From: Candidatus Brocadia sinica JPN1
Lineage (GTDB): Bacteria; Planctomycetota; Brocadiia; Brocadiales; Brocadiaceae
Length of the DNA stretch: 64,000 nucleotides
NCBI RefSeq assembly: GCF_000949635.1
Contig: NZ_BAFN01000001.1
Location: 3,283,052 to 3,347,051, forward strand
Reading direction: 5' to 3'
Shown piece by piece: positions 9,028-20,282 of this stretch. Position 1 is the stretch's first letter; every line of letters begins with the position of its first letter. The notes below the pieces were generated by a model. That model was given only the letters and a program-made list of their open reading frames with translations, was not told where the DNA came from and did no database searches. Both the position numbers and the translations under genes were made by a program.

Positions 9028-9585
9028 ATGAACCCTGCCATCATAATCAGAAACGAGACGGACGCCGACGTCAGCACCATAACCGAGGTGACCGTTGCGG
9101 CGTTCAGAACTCTAGAGACCAGCAACCACACGGAGCAATTCATCATTGAGGCACTACGTGCCGCGAAAGCTCTGACCCTATCGCTGGTCGCAGAAGTTGA
9201 TGGTCGTATGGTCGGGCATATTGCATTCTCCCCCGTGACCATATCGGACGGCACCATGCACTGGTACGGACTCGGACCCGTTTCAGTGTTACCGGAGTAC
9301 CAGCGGAAGGGTATTGGCAAAGCCTTGATACAGGAAGGGCTATCACGGTTAAAAAAACTAAATGCCAAAGGCTGCTGTCTGGTGGGACATCCGCAATACT
9401 ACAGGAGATTTGGATTTGAGAATGTTACCGGACTTGTCCACGAGGGCGTTCCGCAAGAGGTATTCTTCGCTCTTTCATTTGACGGGCACTTTCCGCAAGG
9501 CGATGTCATGTTTCATGAAGGATTCAAAGCAAATGGCCAACACACATTCACCGGACACGGCAGCGCCGGCGGTGCGCACCGTTAG
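9028..9585 (+). CDS. GNAT family N-acetyltransferase (YhbS-like)
   Basis: A 185-residue acetyl-CoA-dependent acyltransferase. The acetyl-CoA pyrophosphate loop is VLPEYQRKGIGKAL (motif A). The end of the fold shows GHPQYYRRFGFE, characteristic of the YhbS-type subgroup. I chose the ATG at 9028 because GGAGG lies 12 bases upstream and homology starts at once after it; an in-frame ATG at 8998 has no such site. The substrate is unknown. It is convergent with the next GNAT gene. Confidence 0.88.
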   Translation: MNPAIIIRNETDADVSTITEVTVAAFRTLETSNHTEQFIIEALRAAKALTLSLVAEVDGRMVGHIAFSPVTISDGTMHWYGLGPVSVLPEYQRKGIGKALIQEGLSRLKKLNAKGCCLVGHPQYYRRFGFENVTGLVHEGVPQEVFFALSFDGHFPQGDVMFHEGFKANGQHTFTGHGSAGGAHR

Positions 9586-9630
9586 AAATAGACTTACAAT
9601 CCAAAAATTATTTAAAACAACAAATCGTCT

Positions 9631-10116
9631 TTACACAAATCTGTGCATCACATAAACGTCAACCAGGCCAAGTTTCTTGTGATTAAATGCCTTTGGCACG
9701 GTACCGACGATCTTAAATCCAAGTTTTAACCATAACTGTATTGCAACAATATTTGCACTCACAACAAAATTAAATTGTATTGCTGAAAAACCAAGTTTCC
9801 TTGCCTGTCTTATGGAATGATTTCCCATGGCCTTGCCTATTCCCTGGCCACGTGCATCAGGATGCACCATATAAGCCGCATTTGCCACATGGGCACCCAG
9901 ACCCGGCTGATTCTGTCTCAGAATATATGTCCCGAGAATTCTATTCTGCAATTCAGCAACATACGTATGAACGGAAGGCGACATCCATAAGGTTCTGCAA
10001 TCCTCTTTACTTGCCTTTGGGTCAAAGGCAAAGGTATCTCCCCTTTTCACTATCTGATGGAAAATATCCCAAACATCTTTAAAATCTGCATCCTTTGTCT
10101 TCCGTATCTTAATCAT
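9631..10116 (-). CDS. GNAT family N-acetyltransferase
   Basis: A 161-residue acyltransferase whose motif A is VHPDARGQGIGKAM, followed by the YxxxGF-like LKLGFKIVGTVPKAF. The N-terminal IRKTKDADFKDVWDIF is typical of the family. Its start overlaps the last 8 bases of the histidine kinase gene, which implies cotranslation with it, so the enzyme may be part of the kinase's output or just carried along. The substrate is not predictable. Confidence 0.88.
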   Translation of the reverse strand: MIKIRKTKDADFKDVWDIFHQIVKRGDTFAFDPKASKEDCRTLWMSPSVHTYVAELQNRILGTYILRQNQPGLGAHVANAAYMVHPDARGQGIGKAMGNHSIRQARKLGFSAIQFNFVVSANIVAIQLWLKLGFKIVGTVPKAFNHKKLGLVDVYVMHRFV

Positions 10117-11731
10117 AGTTCTTTCGAGGTTTTATTGGTAACGTAAAGGTAAAGGTACTCCCTTTTTCATATTCACTTTCTACCCATATTTTTCCTCCAT
10201 GTAATTCCACCAGATGTTTTGTAAGAACCAAACCAAGTCCTGTTCCTTCGTACCGGCGTGAATATGAACTGTCTAATTGAAGAAATGGTTTAAATAATTT
10301 GTCAATCTCTTCAGATTTGATACCAATTCCCGTATCGCTTACCCCAATTTGAACAGATTGTTCCGCCAGTTCTGCATCGATAGTAACCCTACCATTTTCA
10401 GGCGTAAACTTAACGGCATTGGATAAGAGATTAAACATGATTTGCTTAAATTTTACTTTATCAGCAACTATGGGGGGTATGTCAGCATGAAAATGTGTGT
10501 GTATACTGATGCCTTTCTTGCCGGAAAATTCGGAAATCGCATTTAATACCTCATCAATAACCTCTTCTAAAGAAAACTCTTCATATTTGAGCTCAAATTT
10601 CCCGGCCTCAATTTTTGAGAAGTCAAGGATGTTATTAATCATGCTGAGCAAGTGTTGTCCGCTACTATGGATATCATCTAAACACTCTTTTTGTTCTTTA
10701 CTGAGATGACCGATAACTTCATCCCTTAAGACTTCAGCAAAACCAATAATTGCATTCAGTGGAGTGCGTAGCTCGTGTGACATGGTTGCTAAAAATTCTG
10801 ATTTCAGTTTGTTAGCCTTTTCAAGTTCAATATTTGCCTGACGAAGTTCTTTTGTTCTTTCTTCCACTTTTTTTTCAAGATTCAAATACAAACTTTCCAA
10901 ATGCTTCGATTGTTCAATCGCAGTTTTTTTGTATACGTCCAATAAATTTGTTTGAGTAGCTATCAATGACCTGAGCCTTTCCTCCTCCTTCATCTCGATT
11001 TTATCGCTGACAAAGATCTTTTCTGTTACAAAAGGCAATACCGCCATCCTTACATTTAAGGCGATGTTTTTGAACATATTTGCTGTCTCACGAGGAATTT
11101 TCGTTTTAGAAAATATAATCAACGAGAATAAATTTCCCGTAGGCAATATGCTCCCAAATCCTAAAACGGACTTGATTCCGTAAGGAACTACGAATCTATC
11201 CTGAGCAGGAATATAAGGACTTCCAAGGGCATTGGGTACGTGGAATACGTTGAAAACCTTGCTCCCTAACTCTATAATTAGTTCTGGGTTTGGATTTAGA
11301 ACATTGGCGATATCTATTCCTAATTGGTAAATCATTTGGGAAATCATGGGGATTTGTTCCACGGTATGTTCACTCAACAAAGGAATAACCCGGTGTTCTT
11401 TGGAAAGCTTTGTCGAATTCCACTCCGGTCGTATTCCTACCGTAGCTAATTGAATTAAACATTTTATTCCTTGCCGGACAGGCTGCCCGTCTAATATTTC
11501 GTTGGCCAATTGACGTAATTCCGGGTCAAGACTTGCATAAGGATACGTCATGAAAAAACGGACCAGGACACAAGATTTTTCCCCGGTTTGTTTCTCAGTA
11601 AGATTGTCATAAAAATAGTGAACCATCAAATTAGCCAACTCTTCCAGGTTTCTTGCCTTAAGCCCAAATTGCTGTAAGGCATCTCCGCAGCGAGTCATGT
11701 CTTCTAAAATAAATTTTGTTAAATCATACAT
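10109..11731 (-). CDS. Sensor histidine kinase, soluble, with GAF-like input domain
   Basis: A 540-residue protein with no transmembrane segment. The N-terminal 240 residues look like a GAF-type sensory domain. Residues 246-312 form a coiled coil. A HisKA domain follows with the phospho-acceptor H319 (MSHELRTPLNAIIGF), then a HATPase domain with N box (LLSNAVKFTP), G1 box (SDTGIGI) and G2 box (GTGLGLVLTKHLVELHGG). No response regulator is adjacent; the gene overlaps a GNAT gene downstream. The N-terminal signal is unknown. Confidence 0.93.
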   Translation of the reverse strand: MYDLTKFILEDMTRCGDALQQFGLKARNLEELANLMVHYFYDNLTEKQTGEKSCVLVRFFMTYPYASLDPELRQLANEILDGQPVRQGIKCLIQLATVGIRPEWNSTKLSKEHRVIPLLSEHTVEQIPMISQMIYQLGIDIANVLNPNPELIIELGSKVFNVFHVPNALGSPYIPAQDRFVVPYGIKSVLGFGSILPTGNLFSLIIFSKTKIPRETANMFKNIALNVRMAVLPFVTEKIFVSDKIEMKEEERLRSLIATQTNLLDVYKKTAIEQSKHLESLYLNLEKKVEERTKELRQANIELEKANKLKSEFLATMSHELRTPLNAIIGFAEVLRDEVIGHLSKEQKECLDDIHSSGQHLLSMINNILDFSKIEAGKFELKYEEFSLEEVIDEVLNAISEFSGKKGISIHTHFHADIPPIVADKVKFKQIMFNLLSNAVKFTPENGRVTIDAELAEQSVQIGVSDTGIGIKSEEIDKLFKPFLQLDSSYSRRYEGTGLGLVLTKHLVELHGGKIWVESEYEKGSTFTFTLPIKPRKNYD

Positions 11732-11863
11732 TGTTTTGCAAATCTACCCTATTTAAGGAAGGGAACGGAAGACACTTTTTCCAAGTCGTAAACAGGAAAA
11801 AGGTATCTAAAATCATATTCCGGCTGTACCTTTCATGCACATGTTCATAATACTTATCCAAAA

Positions 11864-12841
11864 CTAGGTGAGTACTTCCGGATTTACACAGTTTGGTGGT
11901 TTCTGCCTGTTTAACACGGCGATGATATTCTCTGCGGCCATGAGAGACATTTTCGTCCTCGTTTCCACAGTAGCGCTGCCCAGGTGAGGCGCGAGGACGA
12001 CATTATCCAGTTCTGCAAGTCCCGGCTTTAATTTAGGCTCCGCCTCATAGACGTCTAATCCTGCACCTGCAATCTGTTTATTCCTTAAGGCATTTACCAA
12101 AGCTACTTCATCAATTACAGCACCCCGTCCAGTGTTAATAAGATAAGCCGTTCTCTTCATCAGTGAGAATTCGTGAGGTCCAATCAAGTGTCTGGTCTTT
12201 TCAGAAAGCGGGGCATGAATAGAGATAAAATCCGACTCCTTTAGTAACGTTTCTAAGTCTACCCTTTTGGCGCCGAACATCTCTTCCAACACGGCATTTC
12301 TGCTACTTTGTGTCGTATAAAGAATCCTCATATTCCATCCCCGTGACCGCATGGCCATAGCCGTTCCAATCCTGCCGGCACCAATAATGCCCAGGGTTTT
12401 TCCCACGAGGTCACCCCCAAGCAGCATCATAGGTGCCCAACCGGTAAATTTACCGGCACGGGTGAGCCTATCGCCCTCAATAATTCTCCGGGTTATGGAA
12501 AAAAGCAGTGCCCAGGCCATATCAGCTGTACTGTCTGTTAACACGCCAGGGGTGTTAGTTACCACAATGACCCTTGCAGTGGCGGCCTTGACATCGATAT
12601 TGTCATATCCCACGGCATAATTGGCAATAACCTTTAGATTTTTTGCTTCATTTAGTAAACGTACATCGATCCTGTCTGAAAGCATAGTGAGTATGGCATC
12701 CCTGCCCTTCACCCGTTCCAGAAGCTCGTTGTAGGTCAATGATCTGTCATGTGGATTCACCTCCACCGTTTGGCAAAATTTCTTTAATAAAGTAATGCCT
12801 TCCTCAGGAATTTGTCGTGTAATAAATACGTTCAATGACAT
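11864..12841 (-). CDS. D-2-hydroxyacid dehydrogenase (glyoxylate reductase-like)
   Basis: A 325-residue NAD(P)-dependent oxidoreductase. The Rossmann fingerprint GIIGAGRIGTAMAMR sits near residue 150. The catalytic Arg is in NTGRGAVIDE, Glu in the segment DVYEAEP, and His in LAPHLGSAT, the order seen in GyaR-type glyoxylate/hydroxypyruvate reductases. Similar enzymes include phosphoglycerate dehydrogenase, but the short C-terminus without an ACT domain argues against that. The substrate remains an inference. Confidence 0.93.
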   Translation of the reverse strand: MSLNVFITRQIPEEGITLLKKFCQTVEVNPHDRSLTYNELLERVKGRDAILTMLSDRIDVRLLNEAKNLKVIANYAVGYDNIDVKAATARVIVVTNTPGVLTDSTADMAWALLFSITRRIIEGDRLTRAGKFTGWAPMMLLGGDLVGKTLGIIGAGRIGTAMAMRSRGWNMRILYTTQSSRNAVLEEMFGAKRVDLETLLKESDFISIHAPLSEKTRHLIGPHEFSLMKRTAYLINTGRGAVIDEVALVNALRNKQIAGAGLDVYEAEPKLKPGLAELDNVVLAPHLGSATVETRTKMSLMAAENIIAVLNRQKPPNCVNPEVLT

Positions 12842-12897
12842 CTACTCTCCCTTTTAAATGTAAAACACAAATCTTACAAATCTCATTTGCACACGAA

Positions 12898-13518
12898 TCA
12901 TTCACAATAATCCTTGTATAAAATCATATAATCTACAATTATTTTTATCGCCTCCGGGCGTAAATCCTGTTTAAGCGCCCTGTTTTCCAGGACTCTTTCA
13001 GTAAGTTTCCACACCGCACACCAATCTTCAGTAAGAACTATTTGCGCCTTTGCAAGGGCTAAAATAATTGAAACGGTAAAACTGTTTTCCATTGCCTTCT
13101 GAGCTTCTTCAAGTAATGGTATAGCATGCTCCGGATGAAAATAATTGTCCATAACCATGAGATAACCCAGGCAAAATGTTTCATCTGCACTGAGGAAATC
13201 AGTGTCTAATTCCAGAATTGATACATGATACAATAACCCCAGGTAGTACATGTACAATTCTGCATTATTCTTACCCTCAAATCTCCATGAAAGGGCATTA
13301 ATTACCGCCGCCTTAGTATCTATAGGGTTCTTCGGGGAGGATAAAAATTCGGCAATTTCTAGACCCATTACGCCTTCCAGATATGCCCTTTGAACCATTT
13401 TTACATCCAGATACGCCTCATAAAATTTGGTAGAAGTAATCGGCGAATCTGCATAGATGACTGCAGGAAATATAAACAGCGATTTTAATAAAATGACCAA
13501 AACCAATATCTTTTTCAT
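12898..13518 (-). CDS. Secreted hypothetical protein
   Basis: A 206-residue protein with a clear signal peptide (KK, a hydrophobic core LVLVILLKSLFIFPAVI, cleavage near YADS). The mature part is helical with TPR-like character (for example AIPLLEEAQKAMENSFTVSI) but no scoring repeat that I can assert. Likely periplasmic or, in an anammox cell, exported to one of its compartments. It is preceded by the IS end at 13533, 15 bases from the start codon, which may have altered its promoter. Confidence 0.75.
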   Translation of the reverse strand: MKKILVLVILLKSLFIFPAVIYADSPITSTKFYEAYLDVKMVQRAYLEGVMGLEIAEFLSSPKNPIDTKAAVINALSWRFEGKNNAELYMYYLGLLYHVSILELDTDFLSADETFCLGYLMVMDNYFHPEHAIPLLEEAQKAMENSFTVSIILALAKAQIVLTEDWCAVWKLTERVLENRALKQDLRPEAIKIIVDYMILYKDYCE

Positions 13519-13532
13519 CTTAATCCTTTTCT

Positions 13533-14080
13533 CTTATAAGACTGTGTCGTAATTGGGGGTATTTGTTTAAAAAAAGGTCTTCTCTCTAGCGAGTGGGTAA
13601 AAATGAGCCATTTTTGTACTGAATTAGATATCAGGCAGCATACAGGTCAATATTTTGAGACGAAGATACTCTTCGTCTCGTAGGCCATAAGACCGGCGTT
13701 GAATGACTCTGATTTTGTTATTTAGTCCTTCGACAAATCCGAGCAAAACCTTATTTTCTAGTTTGCAGAAGGCGGCAATGCCATCCCAGTGGCGTTCGAC
13801 CAGTTTTGCAAACTTCTCATAGGGTTTAAGCCGTTGCCATTTTAACGAGGTCTTCCAGTTATCAAAAAACTTTCTAGCCCAGGCCTCTGAGGTATAGTCC
13901 CATAACTGTTTGAGAACGTATGCTGTGTTCAGTCGTTTGTTAACAGTCAGAAGCGTCTTTAATACCTTTCTCCCGTCTATCGTAAGGTTCTCACGATGAG
14001 AGATATCCCTTGTATCCGGTTTTGATCGTAGGCTATATTCAATGACATGCAACAGGTGATAGTCAGGCACTGAAACAAGT
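13533..14080 (-). mobile_element. ISL3-family insertion sequence remnant
   Basis: One end (13533-13565, beginning GACTGTGTCGTAATT) matches the right end of the element at 2128 almost base for base. Inside it lies the 3' half of an ISL3 transposase gene. The opposite end is missing, so a deletion removed the front of the element near 14080. Confidence 0.7.
13624..14070 (-). pseudogene. ISL3-family transposase, C-terminal fragment
   Basis: 148 residues corresponding to the last third of an ISL3 (DDE) transposase. The diagnostic stretch is FVEGLNNKIRVIQRRSYG followed by RDEEYLRLKIL, containing the final catalytic Glu region. The zinc-finger and helix-turn-helix N-terminal domains and the two catalytic Asp residues are absent, so it cannot transpose itself. 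Confidence 0.85.
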
Positions 14081-14107
14081 TGTAAAAAAATATTTCAATC
14101 CTTATGA

Positions 14108-14578
14108 CTATGTTGCGCTGTGGTCTATTCTAATCCACATTTCGTAAAGGGGGATAAAGATGTACGCCCCAAAACTCAGAATGAGGAGTATATTGGAGAT
14201 GGTAAAGGTAATTACAAAGTGAGGGGATGCGTATCTAATAAGCCATGGGGCTGCAAGATTCAATATAATTCCCATAAATGAAACTCCATAGACCGTAATC
14301 TTTAATCCTTCGCGTGTATGCGTCATGGCCATAATACGGGAGAGAACAAATATGACGATGGGGATTGAAAAAATATGTGTGTGGGTAACCTCTAATAACT
14401 CCCGATAGGATTTTGGGAAAAACAATCCTTCCTCAAGTTTTAATCTGTTTTCTTCAGCCGATGGGGGGGTATCGAGTTCTTCCTCTTTATCACCACAATA
14501 GTAACGTATCGTTTTTTGCGAGGAAAAGCCTGTCCTCTCATAATAATTCAGAAAGCCAAGTCCGGTGGCAATGGCCAT
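14108..14578 (-). CDS. Membrane protein downstream of, or once fused to, the ApbE protein
   Basis: A 156-residue integral membrane protein with about four hydrophobic helices and a His-rich start to helix 2 (LLEVTHTHIFSIPIV), a possible metal or haem site. The ATG at 14578 has no ribosome-binding site and falls inside the first helix. Ten codons further upstream in the same frame also encode hydrophobic residues (DFFYFFLSI) and run back directly to the TAA of the ApbE gene. The true protein may therefore be the C-terminal membrane domain of that gene, separated by one stop codon, or may use an unrecognised start. Confidence 0.65.
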   Translation of the reverse strand: MAIATGLGFLNYYERTGFSSQKTIRYYCGDKEEELDTPPSAEENRLKLEEGLFFPKSYRELLEVTHTHIFSIPIVIFVLSRIMAMTHTREGLKITVYGVSFMGIILNLAAPWLIRYASPHFVITFTISNILLILSFGAYIFIPLYEMWIRIDHSAT

Positions 14579-14608
14579 GATAGAGAGGAAAAAGTAAAAA
14601 AAATCTTG

Positions 14609-16354
14609 TTACTGATTGGAAGCGACCACATGCCACCCGACATTGTCTTCTCCTTCAACATGGGTTTTTTTGAATTTATCTGAGAAACCCCTTGTCATAT
14701 CAATCATGAGTTTTCCATCCTTTCCCTCATATGCAATCATGGCATTAGCATCAGGCATATTCTTGATAAGCTTCAAGCCTTTTTCGGGACCTAAGACGAA
14801 GATACTGGTTGATAGTGCATCAACTTTCGTACCTGTAGGGGCTACTATTGTTACTGCAATTGTACCACTTATCGGTCTTCCTGTCCTAGGATCTATGATG
14901 TGGGAGTACCGTTTTCCGTTTATTTCAAAGAAACGTTCGTAATCTCCCGATGTGGCCGTTGCTTCATCTTTCAGTTCCAGATAACCCAGGATCTCATTTT
15001 TGTCCCGCGGGTGTTGTATGCCAATCTTCCATGCAGTTTTATCCGCAGGTGTACCGAGTACATAAATATTTCCACCAAGATTAATACAGGCATTGCTTAC
15101 GCCAAATTTTTTTATGATTTCCAATGCCTTGTCTACGGCATACCCTTTTCCAATTGCTCCTAAATCAATTTGAGTCTTCGTGTTTTTTAAAAAGACAGTG
15201 CTTGGTTTTTTAGGGTCGTTATTCTTTTGTATTACAATATTCTTGTAAGAGATTGCCGGTAAAAGCCTTTCTATTTCTTTGTCGGAGGGGATATGCCCTT
15301 TTTCGTTAAAAAATCCCCATAAAGCAACGATCGGCGCGATAGTAATATCAAAGGCGCCATCACTTAGTTCGCTGTAATATTGTGATTGTTCAATCACGTC
15401 GAGAAGTTCTCTTTGGCAGGGAAAAGGCGATTTTGCCGCCTTTCTGTTTAATTGGGAAAGCTCAGTATTATTTTTATAGTTACTCATAATGCGGTCCATG
15501 CGTTCCATTTCATCCAACGCTTCTTCAATGGCCTTACCGGCAGTTTTCTCATCACGTGAATATACTGATACCTCGGCAAAGGTGCCCATGATCATGCGAG
15601 TTTGTTTCAATAGTTTTATGTCAGACGATAACTCTTCGGAACTACTGTTCGTTTTTTTATTTTGCTCCTGGTTTTGGCGTGCTTTTTGGGCATTGACCTC
15701 TTCGGGTGTCACCGTATATCCGGTTGCTAGTTTAATATTATTTACACTTCTTTTCTCGCTGAGGTAATATTCATTAATGACGGCAAGAACCTTTTTTACT
15801 CCGGCGCACATATACTGCACGGACATGGTGGCCCCTGTGACATTGATTATATCCTTATTTATACGGATCGGATTTTTGAGAGATTTGCCGATAAATTGAT
15901 AAAGAAAACGTTTTCTGGCAATCTCTCCACCACGACTTTCACGGTAAACAAGGACGGCTACATTATTAATTTTTCCATTCGAGGTTACACCAACAATGAA
16001 AGTAAATGGGTGAAACTTTCCAATCTCCTCCGTAATAATTGCATATCCCTGGATAACATCTTTCTTTTTTCCAATATAAACCTTGAATCCATCTTCATAA
16101 AGTCTTCTGGCAAGAAGTTTTTCTAGGTTGCCTTTTTCTTCTGAAGTCATTACAAATTCATCAGTTACAATTTCATCACATTCAGGAAAGACAAGGGCAA
16201 TTGCTTGTTCTTCTGTGAGATAAGTCTGTATTTGGAAATTTTCAGACGGTTCTATCTCTGCTTGAGACTTTGCCGTTCTCGGAATGAATGTGACTAGGAT
16301 AACTGATACAGAAGAAAGTATTGTGAGTATGAAAAATAAACGTTTTGTCATCAT
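14609..16354 (-). CDS. FMN-binding domain / ApbE flavin transferase fusion, exported
   Basis: A 581-residue protein. A signal peptide or anchor (residues 1-30) is followed by an FMN-bind domain (about 45-205) ending in VTGATMSVQ, where the Thr of the GAT motif is the usual site of covalent FMN attachment. From about residue 250 an ApbE domain follows (MIMGTFAEVSVYS, MSNYKNNTELSQLN, DLGAIGKGYAVDKAL), which transfers FMN from FAD to threonine. The protein may flavinylate itself, acting outside the cytoplasm in electron transfer. Such fusions are known around extracellular and periplasmic redox systems; the partner here is unknown. Confidence 0.92.
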   Translation of the reverse strand: MMTKRLFFILTILSSVSVILVTFIPRTAKSQAEIEPSENFQIQTYLTEEQAIALVFPECDEIVTDEFVMTSEEKGNLEKLLARRLYEDGFKVYIGKKKDVIQGYAIITEEIGKFHPFTFIVGVTSNGKINNVAVLVYRESRGGEIARKRFLYQFIGKSLKNPIRINKDIINVTGATMSVQYMCAGVKKVLAVINEYYLSEKRSVNNIKLATGYTVTPEEVNAQKARQNQEQNKKTNSSSEELSSDIKLLKQTRMIMGTFAEVSVYSRDEKTAGKAIEEALDEMERMDRIMSNYKNNTELSQLNRKAAKSPFPCQRELLDVIEQSQYYSELSDGAFDITIAPIVALWGFFNEKGHIPSDKEIERLLPAISYKNIVIQKNNDPKKPSTVFLKNTKTQIDLGAIGKGYAVDKALEIIKKFGVSNACINLGGNIYVLGTPADKTAWKIGIQHPRDKNEILGYLELKDEATATSGDYERFFEINGKRYSHIIDPRTGRPISGTIAVTIVAPTGTKVDALSTSIFVLGPEKGLKLIKNMPDANAMIAYEGKDGKLMIDMTRGFSDKFKKTHVEGEDNVGWHVVASNQ

Positions 16355-16494
16355 AAAAATTTGATTGATTAAGGGGGTTCGTTTTTTATAAATCTAACTT
16401 TGATATTTTAGTAAATTTCTGTGATACACATTTGTCACTTATTGGGAAACCGGAAGATAATTCAATTGGAGCTTGCCGCGCTATTGTGCAATTT

Positions 16495-16980
16495 TCATTG
16501 GTTATTGAGGATGTTTTCCAGTTTTTTCAAAAATTCCTGTTCTATAGTACCATCCGATACAATACGATTCCACCGGTACGCCTGACTACCCCCAGGTGCC
16601 TTTTCTTCGATCTGGGTATTTATGGAAACATAGGTTTTATGCTGTCCTTCGGTTACTTTCACTAATAGACGATAACGTTCTTGCCATCTCCCCTCCAGGA
16701 CTAACCCCGAAGCCTTTTTTGTCGACCAACCTTTAACCCATTGGGTCTTTAAAAAACCGTTTTCCTTATCTTTGATCTCAATCGGAATTCCTTCAGCCGA
16801 CAGGAGTACTGCATCCCATACAGCATTCTTATCGCTATCGAAATATTCGGAAACAGATGCCATATTCCTATGGCTCCAACTTCTCGTAGCACATCCCGTG
16901 AAGGAGGCAGTGACTAGAACAATCGATAATAGCAGTATTATAATATTATATCCTGCATTTGATAATCCTTTGTAGTTCAT
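16495..16980 (-). CDS. BamC-like lipoprotein
   Basis: A 161-residue lipoprotein. The signal sequence ends in a lipobox (FTGC, cysteine near residue 30). The mature part, with KNAVWDAVLLSAEGIPIEI and KENGFLKTQWV, resembles the helix-grip domain of the outer-membrane assembly lipoprotein BamC/NlpB and related DUFs. Planctomycetes have an outer membrane and Bam machinery, so a role there is possible but only inferred. It is separated by 140 bases from the ApbE gene. Confidence 0.75.
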   Translation of the reverse strand: MNYKGLSNAGYNIIILLLSIVLVTASFTGCATRSWSHRNMASVSEYFDSDKNAVWDAVLLSAEGIPIEIKDKENGFLKTQWVKGWSTKKASGLVLEGRWQERYRLLVKVTEGQHKTYVSINTQIEEKAPGGSQAYRWNRIVSDGTIEQEFLKKLENILNNQ

Positions 16981-17097
16981 AAAGATAAAAATACTAACAA
17001 AAATAACGATCTTTTACAAACACTTTGTTGAACTTCTTTGTAATTTACTTGCAATAGGTTGAAAAATAAATAAAATTTAAAACAAAAAGCCAATGTC

Positions 17098-17127
17098 TTG
17101 AAAAAAGCGACATTTTTTTATTATAAA
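17098..17127 (+). promoter_or_regulatory. Possible promoter of accA
   Basis: TTGAAA at 17098-17103 and TATAAA at 17122-17127 with an 18-base spacer, about 50 bases before the start codon. A weaker match than the rrn and peroxiredoxin promoters. Confidence 0.35.
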
Positions 17128-17176
17128 ATAAGATCGCTGAAACATTTTGGAATTATATTATTAGGGGGAATGTTTT

Positions 17177-18139
17177 TTGTCTGAAAAAACTGTAACAGAG
17201 CTAGAAAATTTGATATTAGAGATTGAGCATCGTATCGAAGATTTGGAAAATGCCTCCCTAAAGGATAACTTTGATAGGAGTGCGGAGGTAAAATATCTGA
17301 GAGAAAAACGAGAGAGGCTTCAAACGCGGTTGTGCTCTAAATTAACTCCATATGATATTGTCAAAATAGCACGGCATCCCTTGCGCCCCCTCGCGGCTGA
17401 TTATGTGAATATGATGATGGATGATTTTGTTGAACTTCATGGAGATAAGCGTTTTGGGGATGATAAAGCGATTATTTGTGGATTAGGAAGCATTGGGCGA
17501 GAAAGGATCTTGTTTGTTGGACAACAGAAGGGAAAGAGTACAAAAGAGCGTATTGCATGTAATTTTGGGATGCCGAATCCTGAAGGATACAGAAAGGCAT
17601 TGCAAAAAATGAAACTTGCAGAGAAGTTCCATTTGCCCATTGTAACGTTGATAGATACTCCAGGCGCTAATCCAGACATAGGAGCTGAAGAAAGGGGACA
17701 GGCACATGCAATTGCAGAGAATATTTATGAGATGTGTCGATTGAAAACACCAATTATTAACGTGGTCATAGGGGAAGGTGGCAGTGGTGGCGCATTGGGT
17801 ATAGGTATAGGTGATAAATTTGCAATTTTGGAATATGCATATTACTCAGTCATTTCGCCCGAGGGTTGTGCCGCGATATTGTGGAAAAATGCTGAAAATG
17901 CACCAGAGTCTGCCAGGTCTTTGCAGTTAACAGCAAAAGATTTGTTAAATTTTGGAATAGCGGATGAAATTGTTCCAGAACCTCTTGGTGCTGCGCATAA
18001 GGGTCCTAAAGAAATGGCTGGCATACTTAAAGCGCGTTTACTTAGTTATTTAGAAGAACTAAAAGGTATTCCTGTTATCAGTCTTGTAGAAAGTAGATAT
18101 GAAAGATATAGGAAAATGGGCGAATATTTAGAAGAGTAA
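17177..18139 (+). CDS. accA: Acetyl-CoA carboxylase carboxyltransferase subunit alpha
   Basis: A 320-residue protein, the usual AccA length. It transfers the carboxyl group from carboxybiotin to acetyl-CoA with AccD, the first step of fatty acid (including ladderane) synthesis. Recognisable are the helical N-terminus, DFVELHGDKRFGDD, DTPGANPDIGAEERGQ and the oxyanion segment GEGGSGGALGIG. The start is TTG, supported by AGGGGG 8 bases upstream and by the family N-terminus; no in-frame ATG fits. A single gene located before the rrn operon. Confidence 0.97.
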   Translation: MSEKTVTELENLILEIEHRIEDLENASLKDNFDRSAEVKYLREKRERLQTRLCSKLTPYDIVKIARHPLRPLAADYVNMMMDDFVELHGDKRFGDDKAIICGLGSIGRERILFVGQQKGKSTKERIACNFGMPNPEGYRKALQKMKLAEKFHLPIVTLIDTPGANPDIGAEERGQAHAIAENIYEMCRLKTPIINVVIGEGGSGGALGIGIGDKFAILEYAYYSVISPEGCAAILWKNAENAPESARSLQLTAKDLLNFGIADEIVPEPLGAAHKGPKEMAGILKARLLSYLEELKGIPVISLVESRYERYRKMGEYLEE

Positions 18140-18370
18140 AGCATGACGGTTTATATATTAATTTTGAATGTGTATAATTTCGGATATTTGAACGCTCTCG
18201 TTTTAAACTTAAGGATTTATAATTTTGATAATAATATAGAATAAGTATTTATATTTGCTGTAGTTATAGTCCTAGATTTAAAGAAAAAAGATTTTATGCT
18301 TGCATTTGTGGTTTTTGGAAGTATAATCTCTTTAGAAATGTGGGAGTTGATGAAAAAAATAATTTTTTTC

Positions 18371-18398
18371 TTGACTCTTTTTAAAATGTGTGTAGAAT
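18371..18398 (+). promoter_or_regulatory. rrn operon promoter
   Basis: TTGACT (18371-18376), a 16-base spacer, then TAGAAT (18393-18398), followed by a leader of about 140 bases before 16S. The AT-rich tract directly upstream (18355-18370) could serve as an UP element. Confidence 0.65.
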
Positions 18399-18544
18399 AA
18401 CGTGTCTGTAGTAAGTAAGAGATGTTCTTTTAAAACTTAGAAGTCAAATGCGTGCGAGTAGTGAGGCTGATGTAAACAATTGGCCTTTGAGTTGAAAAAA
18501 GAAGTTGAGATTGCCAGGCATTGCTTGGCGCCTTTATAATATAC

Positions 18545-20142
<1,598 letters not shown>

Positions 20143-20282
20143 ATAAAAAAGTTGTGCTACTTTGCACGCAAAGACTTCTATGTTTTTAAAAATGTTGTAG
20201 TCTCTTTACGAGGTTCGTGGTAGGGAGAATAGGTGTTGTGCAAGTGAGATTGCGGGCCCAAAAAGGTACGAGCATGAGTTTT

